Below are positions 1 to 7,383 of a stretch of 24,374 bases of DNA, one piece after another. The stretch is from Prasinococcaceae sp. CCMP 1430 (Eukaryota > Prasinodermophyta > Palmophyllophyceae > Prasinococcales > Prasinococcaceae). The position numbers were made by a program, and so were the translations under genes. The notes beneath the pieces were generated by a model. It ran no database searches. It was not told the origin of the DNA and was given only the letters and a program-made list of their open reading frames with translations. The stretch is from the NCBI GenBank assembly GCA_013416795.1, contig RQSC01001240.1:80362-104735 (forward strand). The letters run 5' to 3'. Position 1 is the first letter of the stretch. Each line of letters starts with the position of its first letter.

Positions 1-240
1 GTCGCGGCCGCGCCGCGCCGCGCCGGGGTTCCGGCCGGGCCGAACGCGCGCGCGAACGCGCGCGCATTTGCGCGACCAACCCACCCCCCAATTCCAATTC
101 GCAATTTGCAAACGGTGTTGTACAATGTACATACAGGCAGGGTTGCATCGGTGGTCGGTCGGTCGGCGGGGCAAAATTAAAATTGGGATCGGGAATCGCA
201 GACAATTGCCAATTGCCAATGAATTGGTGGTCTAAAAGGT
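1..240 (+). promoter_or_regulatory. Upstream region of gene 1 with CCAAT-box cluster
   Basis: The first 75 bases are a CpG-rich run of CG alternation, including two adjacent copies of GAACGCGCGCGC. After that the composition turns locally AT-rich. The pentamer CCAAT lies at 88-92, 94-98, 209-213 and 216-220, and its complement ATTGG at 182-186 and 223-227. A GTAC-containing patch (TGTACAATGTAC, about 119-130) and a short GGTC repeat (about 153-166) lie between. CCAAT clusters are the classic binding site of NF-Y, so this is read as the promoter of the gene starting at 241. The regulatory role is inference. Confidence 0.5.
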
Positions 241-1008
241 ATGGAGTTTCGCATGGGCTTTTTTGATCCGCTGTTGGGTTGGTTGGCGCGTGTGGCGCGC
301 GCGCGCCGCGGGCCCTCGCCTTTCGCTTGCTTGTCGGACCTCCTGCGGCCAGGCTGGCCTACCCAGGCCGCGCGGCGCGACGGCCTCACCGCGGTCGTCG
401 GCGCGGAGGGGGACGCCGGCCCCGCCCCGGCGGGCACGCGCGAGTTCGAGCCGCAGGCGGACGCAGGGGCGACCTCCTCGTTCCTGCTGATCGCGGGCAT
501 GTGGCTGCTGCTGCGCTCGCGCGTCGGCGCGGCCGTGCGCGCGCGAGAGGAGCGCGAGAAGGAGCTCGAGGCGCTCCGGAGGGCCAAGGTCGCGCAGCTG
601 GAGGGAGATGGCGAGAAGGCGGGGGTGGCCGCCATCGCCGCACGCGTGGCGGAGCTCGAGGCGGAAGAGGAGGACGCGCGCACGCTGCTGGACGTCGCGG
701 GCATCACCCTGCGCTTCGTCACGCCGCGCGCGTTGGGCACGCCCGTGGCCGACCTCGACTCCGCCGAAGACTCGCGCGAGGCCGGCAGGAGGAGGCGCGA
801 GGGCGACGGCCGGGGTGCGCGCCCGGGCACGCCCGCCGACAACCGCGCGCGTGGCGCCGCCGGCGAGGGCGACAGCTCGCGTGCGGGCGACTCAGCGGGC
901 TGGCCGCTCTCCGTCACTCTGCTGGTCGCCCTTGTCTTTGCGGCGCTCGTGCCACTGCTGGTGGGGCTCACGGTGAGCGACCCCATGGGCGGAGCGTCGA
1001 TGAGATAG
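241..1008 (+). CDS. Hypothetical membrane protein with coiled coil (255 aa)
   Basis: I do not recognise this family. The frame is open from ATG at 241 to a TGA at 1006-1008; a second in-frame ATG at 253 is an alternative start. Visible parts are a short amphipathic N-terminus (GFFDPLLGWL, residues 6-15), a short hydrophobic stretch at about 79-91, a charged Glu/Arg/Ala-rich segment at about 99-150 that should form a coiled coil, a Gly/Arg/Ala-rich low-complexity linker at about 178-218, and a strongly hydrophobic helix at about 221-245 close to the C-terminus. This suggests a membrane protein, possibly C-tail anchored, with a helical cytosolic part. A longer minus-strand frame at 177-986 overlaps it. 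I prefer the plus frame because of the ordered hydrophobic and coiled-coil layout and the CCAAT-rich upstream DNA. It converges on the next gene with a 79-bp gap. Confidence 0.55.
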   Translation: MEFRMGFFDPLLGWLARVARARRGPSPFACLSDLLRPGWPTQAARRDGLTAVVGAEGDAGPAPAGTREFEPQADAGATSSFLLIAGMWLLLRSRVGAAVRAREEREKELEALRRAKVAQLEGDGEKAGVAAIAARVAELEAEEEDARTLLDVAGITLRFVTPRALGTPVADLDSAEDSREAGRRRREGDGRGARPGTPADNRARGAAGEGDSSRAGDSAGWPLSVTLLVALVFAALVPLLVGLTVSDPMGGASMR

Positions 1009-1087
1009 CCGACGCATGTATCGATGAATTGTACTTTACACGTTGAGGACGCCGCCCTTCCTCGCCGCGCCGCCGCGCCGCGACGAC
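1009..1087. other. Convergent 3' intergenic gap
   Basis: Only 79 bp separate the stop codons of gene 1 (+) and the monooxygenase (-), so their 3' untranslated regions must overlap or be very short. The gap contains an AT-richer patch at about 1016-1040 with ATCGAT and TTGTAC, similar in flavour to the other intergenic GTAC-rich patches. Confidence 0.5.
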
Positions 1088-2712
1088 TCAGACAACGCCC
1101 GCTGGCTTCTCCTTATCGCCGCCCCCTTGCGCCTTGGCCTCACGGTCGATCGCCCACGCGACCCACTTGTTTTGCTCCAGGATGGTCGTGTACGGGACGA
1201 GGGTCTGCGTGAGCTGCGTCTGCACGCCGGGAGCGACGCGCGCGCTCAGTCGCGGCCCGACAGCGCGGTACAGGGAGTTGAGAGCGAACACAGCAGCGGA
1301 CAGAACACCTCGCGGTCGGAGCTCGAGGAGCTTCAGAAGCGCGGCACCTACGAGAGCGCGCATCGGTCAGCGGTCGGCGAACACTCGATGGGGCGCCGCC
1401 TGGGCGAGGCGCACGCGCAGGGCGACGCCGTCGCGACTCGCCATCGCGGCGCGCGCGCACCTTGCGGGGCCTGCGCCGCCGAATACTCGCGGGCCGCGGA
1501 GCATACGTCGCCTCCCGATTCGCCCAGTCGGCAGAGCGCCTCGGAGAGGGCTTTGGCGTCTTGGAGGGCGCTGTTCGCCCCCTGACCGAGGGTGCCCCCC
1601 GTCGAGTGGGCAGCGTCGCCCAAAAGCACGGCAGCGCTCCCTGCGCGCTCGTTGGTGTACGCGTACGAGTCGCAGCTGACTATGGCTGAGCGAGTAGGCT
1701 TCTGAGCGACCACCGAGTTCGCGCTCTCTAGGGAGACGGCGCCGTATGACGGGAAGCGCTCGGCGATCAGTTCGCTGAGCTCGCGGCCATCTTCGCACGC
1801 AAGGAGATCACTGGGAGCGCTCTCATCCTCCCAGCTGACGAGTGTGCAGGTGTTGCCACCTGGCGCTGGGATGGAGAAGAGGCCAAATTTGCCTTTCGCC
1901 TTGTCCTTGTCATCCTTGGCGTAGCGCCCCCCGAAGGCGTGCACCGCGTCTGGCTCAAGCCCAGACGGCATAGGGCCGTGGATGACCTTGAGCCCCCCCT
2001 TCAACTCGCGCGTGGCCGCCTCGCACGCACCGGCGTCTTGCATCGCCTGGCGCACACGCGAGCGCACGCCATCGGCCCCAACGAGCAGGTCGTACGCGTG
2101 CTCCTGCGTGCTGCCATTCGCGTAAGCCACCTCCACGTTCGAGGACTCGAGATCTACGGAGGCAATCTGAGACTCGAACTCCAGCGAGACACGCCCGCCG
2201 TCCCCACCGAAGCGCTCGCGCAGCTCTCGGGCGAGCACTCCGCACAGCACGCCGCGGTTGATGAGCAAGCTAGGGGGCACCCCGTCGGCGGCCTTCTGCC
2301 TTATGTTGAAGCGGCGAGTGTCCGTGGCGTGGATGAAGAAGCGGTCGGACGCGACGCCCTCGGAGTACACGGCGTCCCACAAGCCCGCGCTCGTAAGCGC
2401 GTCGCGCCCGCGCGCCCCCAGACCGATCGAGTATTGGCGGCCGGAGGCCGCGCTCGCGTCGGCAGACCAGTCGGGCCGGCGTTCGAATACGCTCACTCGC
2501 GCGGTTGGATCGCGTGCGAGGATGTCATGCGCCACGAGGAGGCCCGCGGGCCCACCGCCGGCCACCACGACGCGCAGGCCGCCATCGCGCTCGCCGCTCG
2601 CCGTCGCATCCTCGGCGGCTGCGCGAGGCTGTGCGCGCCGCACCGCCACGCGCGCCAAGCGCGGAGCGCGCGCCGAGCGCGCCGCCGGCGCATGGCCTGC
2701 TAGCACGGCCAT
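1088..2712 (-). CDS. FAD-dependent monooxygenase, kynurenine 3-monooxygenase/UbiH-like
   Basis: Class A flavoprotein hydroxylase. Two exons (2712-1461 and 1347-1088) encode 503 residues. Visible motifs are the Rossmann GGGPAG at residues 52-57 (FAD ADP moiety), a KMO-like SGRQYSIGLGARGRDAL block at about 90-106, the DG motif in LVGADGVRS at 210-218, and the GD motif LLGDAAHS followed by GQGANSALQDA at 363-386 (FAD ribityl and NADPH contacts). The first true ATG is at 2712; the frame runs further upstream, but only to a GTG. Residues 1-45 are rich in Ala, Arg and Ser and poor in acids until residue 34, which resembles a plastid or mitochondrial transit peptide. Without splicing the frame ends in unrelated sequence. 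Splicing restores the helical C-terminus (AALLKLLELRPRG, then a hydrophobic helix). The substrate cannot be read from sequence; KMO itself is possible but unproven. Confidence 0.85.
1348..1460 (-). other. Spliceosomal intron in the monooxygenase gene (113 nt)
   Basis: On the minus strand the exon ends in CCGCAAG and the intron begins GTGCGC at 1460. It contains the branch-like CTGAC at 1370-1366, with its A 19 nt before the 3' end, and it finishes CTCGTAG at 1348. Phase 1: the joined codon is GGT (Gly418). Removing it joins SAAQAPQ directly to GAALLKLLEL in one frame that stays open to 1088, and the summed coding length is a multiple of three. Confidence 0.85.
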
Positions 2713-3051
2713 CGTTTGCCCTGCGCGAGCCCTGCGCCCGACGCCAGTCGCCCGCCGTGTGCCTACCCTGACCCCCTGACTCCCTGACCCCTCCCCCCCC
2801 AGCGCAGGGCGGCGCACCGGAGGGCGCCCTGTCCGATCCGCTCGGGCACGCCCTGCGCGCGAACCCTCCCCAAACCCCTAAAACCAGCTCAGAACGCGAG
2901 CTCGCGCGTGCCGCCACACCGTTGGCGTTGACGCTCGGCGCCGCTCTGTCTGTGCCAAGTGGCAGCGCCTAGCGCCCTCCTCTCGCGCGCACGCGGCCGG
3001 GCGGTCGCCTGAGAAGATGGGCATGGGTGTGCTTCTTATTAAGGCGGCGCG
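2713..3051 (-). promoter_or_regulatory. 5' region of the monooxygenase gene
   Basis: This 339-bp gap separates two genes that are tandem on the minus strand. It must hold the promoter and 5' UTR of the monooxygenase and the 3' end of the ankyrin gene. Next to the ankyrin stop the minus strand reads CTTAATAAGAAGC (3044-3032), which contains AATAAG and could serve as a polyadenylation signal, although it lies very close to the stop. The G-rich tract at 2766-2800 is listed separately. No further gene is seen. Confidence 0.45.
2766..2800 (-). repeat. GGGTCA-type repeat, predicted G-quadruplex
   Basis: On the minus strand this tract reads as five G-runs (8, 4, 3, 5 and 3 Gs) separated by A, TCA, AGTCA and TCA. 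That satisfies the four-run G-quadruplex rule with short loops. On the plus strand it is an irregular CCCTGAC repeat. It lies 54-88 nt upstream of the monooxygenase ATG, so it is in the 5' UTR or core promoter. Confidence 0.6.
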
Positions 3052-4863
3052 TCAGAGGTCCAAGCTGCCATCTACGCCGCTCTCCCACTCGCCCAACTCA
3101 CCGTTCGGGGGCGGCGGCGGCGGCACGCTTTCCCGCTCTCCCCCGAGCGCGGCCTGCTCCCTCAGTCCCTCCTTCTCCTCTTCAATGGCGGGATCTGGCA
3201 GCACGCCGAGGATCTTTCGGAAGAGGGGCGGGGTGTCGATGAGTCCGAAAGCGACCGCCACTGCCACCACCACCGTGGCCATCACAAACTGACGCACACA
3301 CACGTACGCCAGGTCGATGCCGATTCGCTTCATCTCGGCCATGATGCCCGTCTGTTCTCTCACAGGCACACTCTTGGGCTTTGCCGCCACGCCTTCCTCC
3401 GCGCCATCGCCACCGCCACCGCCACCGCCGGCCGCCCTCGCCTTCTCTGCACCTCCAGAGTCCCGCTCGACATTGGACTCGGGACTGGCCGCAGCGCCCT
3501 CGGCCGTCGGCGCCTCGAGCTGCTCGTGGCGTTCCTTTTCCTGGCCGGCCGGTGGGCTGGCACCCACGCCGGCGGGCATTTGTCCTGGCGCAGGCGTCGC
3601 AACAGCGGGCTCGAGCGCGTCGCCCTCGCGAAGGAGCTGGTGCATGGACACCTTGCGCCCACGCAGCCTGCAGAATTCCTGCAGCTTGCGCATCTTGTTG
3701 AGCGTTCGCATCACCACGGGATCGTTCTGGTGGTGTGCCACCTCACGGTAATCCGCACGCACTGCTTCAATGGCGGTGCGCACGTGGGGCCTCTGAAAGT
3801 CCGCCTGGAACTCGTCGTCCGAGCGGAACGCTTCCAACACAAGAGCGAGCTCCTTTTGCCACTTGGCCTCATCCGCGGCGTCCTTGTCACCCTTTGCCTC
3901 CGCGGCCTTCGCGGCTTTCTCATCGGCCCTCGCGGCGTCGCGCTCGGCGCGCTCGCTCTCGCCGGATCCGTGCACAGCTTTGCGCTTGCGAAGTGCGACG
4001 GCAGCCGCGCGGGCTTCGCGTGCTCGGAAGATCTCAGCCTCGTCCGCGGTCTCGGCGTCCGGCTCGGCGTCGAACGCTCTCTGCGGCAGGTGGTCCAGCG
4101 CCGTGTGGCCGTCGATGTCCTCGGCGTTGGGGTCTGCGCCGGCATCGAGCAGCGCTTGCACTGCGCCGCCGCGTCCTGCGCGCGCTGCCGCGTGCAGGGG
4201 CGTTGCGCGGTCATCGTTGTCGGTGTCTTCGAGTTCGAGGCCGCGCGCGCGCAGGAGGCGGCACGCCCTGACGCCGCCACACGCCGCCGCGAAGTGCAGC
4301 AGGCTGGCGCCGCCCACGCGTGTGCCTTGCACGCGCGCCTTGGCGTCACACAGCGCTTCCATCATTTTTTCGTCGTCGCGCAACGCGGCCTCCGCGAGCG
4401 GCGTCATGCCCGCGCGCGACACCGCGTTGGCGTTGGCGCCCGCCTCGCAGAGCGCGCGCACCGTCTGGGCCGTCGCCTGCCGCGCGGCGAGCAGCAGGGG
4501 CGTCTCGTCGCCGCAGTCGGTGCTCTCCATCCACGCGCCCTTGGATGCGAGCAGCGCCACCGCAGGCGCGTGGTCGTACAGCGCCGCGAGGTGCAGAGGC
4601 GTGCGGCCCGCCTTGTTGTCCACGTCGAGCTCGAGGCCCCTGCTGGTGAGAAACTTGATCACCTCGACGTGTCCCTTTGACGCTGCGATGTGCAGCGTGG
4701 TGTTGGCATTGTCGTCCTTGGCCGCCGGGTCGCATCCCGCCGCGATCATGCGCGCCACTGCGGGCACGTCGCCCAGCAGGCACAAATGCAGCAGGCGCTG
4801 GTTGGCCGCATCCTGGTCCTTGGCCTGGTCGGCCGCAGCCTGGTACGCCGGCGGCGCTGCCAT
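3052..4863 (-). CDS. Ankyrin-repeat protein with STI1-like module and C-terminal membrane helix (603 aa)
   Basis: Single exon, ATG at 4863. Residues 21-250 form about seven ankyrin repeats with recognisable TPLHLAA-type cores (TTLHIAASKGH at 55-65, RTPLHLAALYDH at 87-98, ATPLHAAARAGR at 220-231). A Lys/Glu/Ala-rich helix follows at about 276-336. Residues 338-395 resemble an STI1/DP-type helical module (EFQADFQRPHVRTAI, then NDPVVMRTLNKM), as found in co-chaperones and in Tic40- or Hip-like proteins. A low-complexity stretch comes next, including seven glycines at 479-485. A hydrophobic helix at about 515-541 is followed by a short tail with six prolines. This suggests a membrane-tethered scaffold or chaperone adaptor, loosely like the AKR2 logic of organelle outer-membrane targeting, but no orthology is claimed. 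It shares a divergent promoter with the DUF726 gene. Confidence 0.85.
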   Translation of the reverse strand: MAAPPAYQAAADQAKDQDAANQRLLHLCLLGDVPAVARMIAAGCDPAAKDDNANTTLHIAASKGHVEVIKFLTSRGLELDVDNKAGRTPLHLAALYDHAPAVALLASKGAWMESTDCGDETPLLLAARQATAQTVRALCEAGANANAVSRAGMTPLAEAALRDDEKMMEALCDAKARVQGTRVGGASLLHFAAACGGVRACRLLRARGLELEDTDNDDRATPLHAAARAGRGGAVQALLDAGADPNAEDIDGHTALDHLPQRAFDAEPDAETADEAEIFRAREARAAAVALRKRKAVHGSGESERAERDAARADEKAAKAAEAKGDKDAADEAKWQKELALVLEAFRSDDEFQADFQRPHVRTAIEAVRADYREVAHHQNDPVVMRTLNKMRKLQEFCRLRGRKVSMHQLLREGDALEPAVATPAPGQMPAGVGASPPAGQEKERHEQLEAPTAEGAAASPESNVERDSGGAEKARAAGGGGGGGDGAEEGVAAKPKSVPVREQTGIMAEMKRIGIDLAYVCVRQFVMATVVVAVAVAFGLIDTPPLFRKILGVLPDPAIEEEKEGLREQAALGGERESVPPPPPPNGELGEWESGVDGSLDL

Positions 4864-4898
4864 CGGTGCCCCCGCTCAGTGGGACAGACACCTGCCAC

Positions 4899-4929
4899 GG
4901 GGGGCGGGGGTGGGGGTGGTGATGGGGGG
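4899..4929 (+). repeat. G-quadruplex-type tract
   Basis: Four G-runs of 6, 5, 5 and 6 bases are separated by C, T and TGGTGAT. This is a strict match to the intramolecular quadruplex pattern on the plus strand, and it would be C-rich in the ankyrin transcript. It begins 36 nt upstream of the ankyrin ATG. Confidence 0.65.
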
Positions 4930-5105
4930 CGAGTTCCGCCCGTCAGCCGCCCCCCCTGCCTCCTCCTAGAGGCGCCTACCCCCTCCCACGTGCGTGGCCC
5001 TCGCTCACGTGCCCCCGGCCCGCGCCGCCGTCGCCTCCGCCGCCCCCATCGCCGCCCGCCCGCACTGTGGCACCGCAGCGTCGGCCCCGCCGCCGTTACC
5101 GTCGA

Positions 5106-5142
5106 CAATTCGCGGAAAGGCAGATTTCGCGGCCGCGAATTG
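5106..5142. promoter_or_regulatory. Three E2F-like WTTCGCGG sites within an inverted repeat
   Basis: A perfect 10-bp inverted repeat, CAATTCGCGG at 5106-5115 and its complement at 5133-5142, encloses a 14-bp palindrome TTCGCGGCCGCGAA at 5126-5139 that overlaps its right arm. This gives ATTCGCGG at 5108-5115 (+), TTTCGCGG at 5125-5132 (+) and ATTCGCGG at 5140-5133 (-). All three fit the plant-type E2F consensus WTTSSCSS. The binding protein is inferred, not shown. Confidence 0.55.
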
Positions 5143-5412
5143 GACTTCCGGAGAAGCGCGCGCGGAGACGAGGGGTGTTTGTGCGTGTGGTGGTGGTTGC
5201 GGTGGCGGTGGTGGTGGGGCTCTGGGCTGAGCGGGACGCGCGCCGGAGCGCGGGCTCGCCGCGGGCTGTCGCGTCGGCGGAGGAGCGCGAAGTGGGTGGT
5301 GCGCCGAGGGCGCGCGGGTGAGGGGGGTGGTGAGGGGGACGCAGAGTTGCGAGCCACGCCCGGGCCACGGGAGGGCTGGCGGGACCGGCCCCTTCGTCGC
5401 GGTGCTTTGGCC

Positions 5413-7383
5413 ATGGGCGGTGATGCACAGCCGAACCTGAGCGGCGGCTGGGTGGCCGACTTTCCAGCGGAGGGAAGCGGCGGCGGCGTCCAAGGCGGGA
5501 GCCAAGGCTACGAGGCAGGTGGTGGAGCAGCGGGCGCGCCAGGCGGTAGCGAGAGCGGCGACGACGGCTGGGGCGAGGAGGAGCTCTCGCCGGTCGATGC
5601 CTACGCCGCCGGGGGACTGTTTGCGACGGCGAGCGCCGGCGTGGAGGGCGCGCGCGGATGGGCGTGGGGGGGGTGGGATGCGCCACAGCGACGGGGCAGC
5701 GTCGGCGACGACCGAGCTGGGACGCCGCCGGCAGACTGCCTATGCATGCGCGTCTTCCAGACGCTCGGGCTGCCGGTGCGGACTGGCCACGCGCTCACCC
5801 TCCAGGCGGCCGAGTGCGACGAAGCCGACCGCGGTCACCTGGCCGCGCAGTTCGCCGAAGCGCTGAGCGACTCGGCGACGGCACGCGCGGCCGCTCTCGT
5901 GCGCGTTGCGTGCGCGTGCGTGGGCGCAGGCCTGGGCGCGGGCGGGGGCGCGGACGTTCCGCCCGTGTACGACGCTCGTGCTCGTGCCGCGCTGTGGGCA
6001 GTCGCCGTCTGGCTGGGAATGTCGCCCGCCGACGCGCGGAGGGCGGAACTGCGAGCGCTTGGGGCGGCGGCAGTCGACACCCTCGCCTTCGACCATGCGT
6101 CCACCGCCGAGGCGGCGTCTGCACAAGCAGACGGCGCCCCTGAGCGCGCGGCGGCGCTCACGAGCTCAAAGTTCCGCGCTGCCAAGGTCGCAGGCGCGTC
6201 GATCCTGGGCGGCACGCTGCTCGCGGTGACAGGCGGCCTCGCCGCGCCTGCGCTTGCCGGTGGCTTCGCGGCGATGGGCCTGGGGGGCGCCGTCACGACG
6301 GCGGCCACAGCGGCCACGGCTTCGACCGCCGCCGTCGGAGCGACCTTCGGCGCTGCGGGCGCCGGCGTAGCCGGCTGGAAGATGTCCAAACGCACCGGCG
6401 GGCTCGACGGCTTCGGCCTCACCTCGCTGTGCGAGGGGCCCATAGCTGCCGCCGTGTGCGTGAACGGGTGGGTGAAAACTCCTGAGGACTTCAGTGCGCC
6501 ATTCGAGTGCCTCGTCGAGCACCCGGCCTTTCGCGGCACCGCCGAGGTGTGCTTCCTGGAGTGGGAGCGCGAGGCCCTGCTAAAGCTGGGCAGCTCGCTC
6601 TACGACGTGGTCAAGAACCAGGCGGTGGGCTACGCGCTCAAGCAATCCATAAAGTACTCGGCCCTCGCTACGCTCGCCACGGCGCTGGCGGCGCCCGCCG
6701 CGGTGGTGGCTGCAGCGGGCACGATCGACAACGTGTGGGGTACCACCATGGACAAAGCGAAGCGCGGCGGCGTGCTGCTCGCGCACACGCTTCTCGAGCG
6801 CGCGCAGGGCGGGCGGCCTGTGGTGCTCGTTGGCATCTCGCTTGGGGCGCGCATGGTCTTCGCGTGCCTCGAGGAGTTGGCACGGCACGAGGAGCGTTTC
6901 CAGAATCAGCAGGATGGCGGCACGGGCACGAGCGGCCGTGGGCTCGTGCACCACGCCATTCTGCTGGGTGCACCTGTGACCGCCGCGCCCGCGCGATGGA
7001 CCGCCGTTCGTAGCGTCGTCTCCGGCTCACTGGTGAACGCGTACAGCCGCAATGATTGGTTGCTGGAGTGCCTCACGCGCGTGTGCCGCTGGGGTTCGCC
7101 TGCCGCGGGCCTCGCGGCCGTCCAGTGTGCTGGCGTACGCAATGTCGACTTGAGTGGCACCCGTGCTGGTCGCGGCGACTACTCGGCGGCGACAATGGCC
7201 CGAACTTGGCCGAGGCTTGTAGCAGCCACCGAGGGCGCCGACTTTGCGTTTCCCGCCGGCCAATGGGACGTGGTCGTGTCGGATGACGAGGATGAGGACC
7301 GGCTCGCGCGTGACCCAGAGGATGGAGGCGCGAATGTGGAGGGCGTGACGAGCTCGGACCCGCTTTGGAGCCCGGGCTTGTGA
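5413..7383 (+). CDS. DUF726/TMCO4-family alpha/beta-hydrolase-fold membrane protein (656 aa)
   Basis: Start chosen at ATG 5413 (context GGCCATGGG), after the low-complexity open frame upstream. Residues 1-105 are a Gly/Ser/Asp-rich disordered leader. Residues about 106-245 are helical. Residues about 250-330 form the hydrophobic Gly/Ala hairpin typical of the family (ILGGTLLAVTGGLAAPALAGG). The hydrolase-like part follows, with the nucleophile elbow GISLG at 474-478 (Ser476), LLGAPV near 518-523, and NAYSRNDWLL around 542-551, whose Asp548 could be the acid. In the stretch VDLSGTRAGRGDY (about 578-590) I expected a family His but see Arg587. Family members are membrane-associated proteins of poorly defined function, and lipase-like activity is only inferred. 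The C-terminus is acidic and probably disordered. Confidence 0.85.
   Translation: MGGDAQPNLSGGWVADFPAEGSGGGVQGGSQGYEAGGGAAGAPGGSESGDDGWGEEELSPVDAYAAGGLFATASAGVEGARGWAWGGWDAPQRRGSVGDDRAGTPPADCLCMRVFQTLGLPVRTGHALTLQAAECDEADRGHLAAQFAEALSDSATARAAALVRVACACVGAGLGAGGGADVPPVYDARARAALWAVAVWLGMSPADARRAELRALGAAAVDTLAFDHASTAEAASAQADGAPERAAALTSSKFRAAKVAGASILGGTLLAVTGGLAAPALAGGFAAMGLGGAVTTAATAATASTAAVGATFGAAGAGVAGWKMSKRTGGLDGFGLTSLCEGPIAAAVCVNGWVKTPEDFSAPFECLVEHPAFRGTAEVCFLEWEREALLKLGSSLYDVVKNQAVGYALKQSIKYSALATLATALAAPAAVVAAAGTIDNVWGTTMDKAKRGGVLLAHTLLERAQGGRPVVLVGISLGARMVFACLEELARHEERFQNQQDGGTGTSGRGLVHHAILLGAPVTAAPARWTAVRSVVSGSLVNAYSRNDWLLECLTRVCRWGSPAAGLAAVQCAGVRNVDLSGTRAGRGDYSAATMARTWPRLVAATEGADFAFPAGQWDVVVSDDEDEDRLARDPEDGGANVEGVTSSDPLWSPGL

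Larger units (their letters stand above)
4864..5412. promoter_or_regulatory. Divergent promoter region between the ankyrin and DUF726 genes
   Basis: This 549-bp region separates head-to-head start codons, so it should drive both genes. It holds a G-quadruplex-like tract at 4899-4929, two CACGTG palindromes at 4987-4992 and 5006-5011, and an E2F-like cluster at 5106-5142. The part from about 5170 to 5400 is a G-rich purine-biased stretch containing GTGGTGG-type repeats. A frame in phase with the DUF726 gene stays open through all of it, but its translation is Arg/Gly/Pro low complexity, so I treat it as non-coding. Confidence 0.6.

Noticed and set aside
177-986. Minus-strand open frame of 269 residues overlapping gene 1
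   Set aside because: Its translation is Ser/Ala/Arg/Pro low complexity with no hydrophobic or domain structure, as expected for the complement of GC-rich coding DNA.
1348-1460. Unspliced C-terminus of the monooxygenase as the true end
   Set aside because: The tail is Arg/Pro/Ala-rich and unlike the family, and a well-formed intron restores a sensible C-terminus.
2713-2817. N-terminal extension of the monooxygenase up to 2817
   Set aside because: The codon at 2817-2815 is GTG, not ATG, and the added segment is a low-complexity translation of the G-rich repeat.
4690-5412. N-terminal extension of the DUF726 protein through the divergent promoter
   Set aside because: It would overlap the ankyrin coding sequence on the other strand and translates to Arg/Gly/Trp-rich sequence with no recognisable fold; ATG 5413 has good context.
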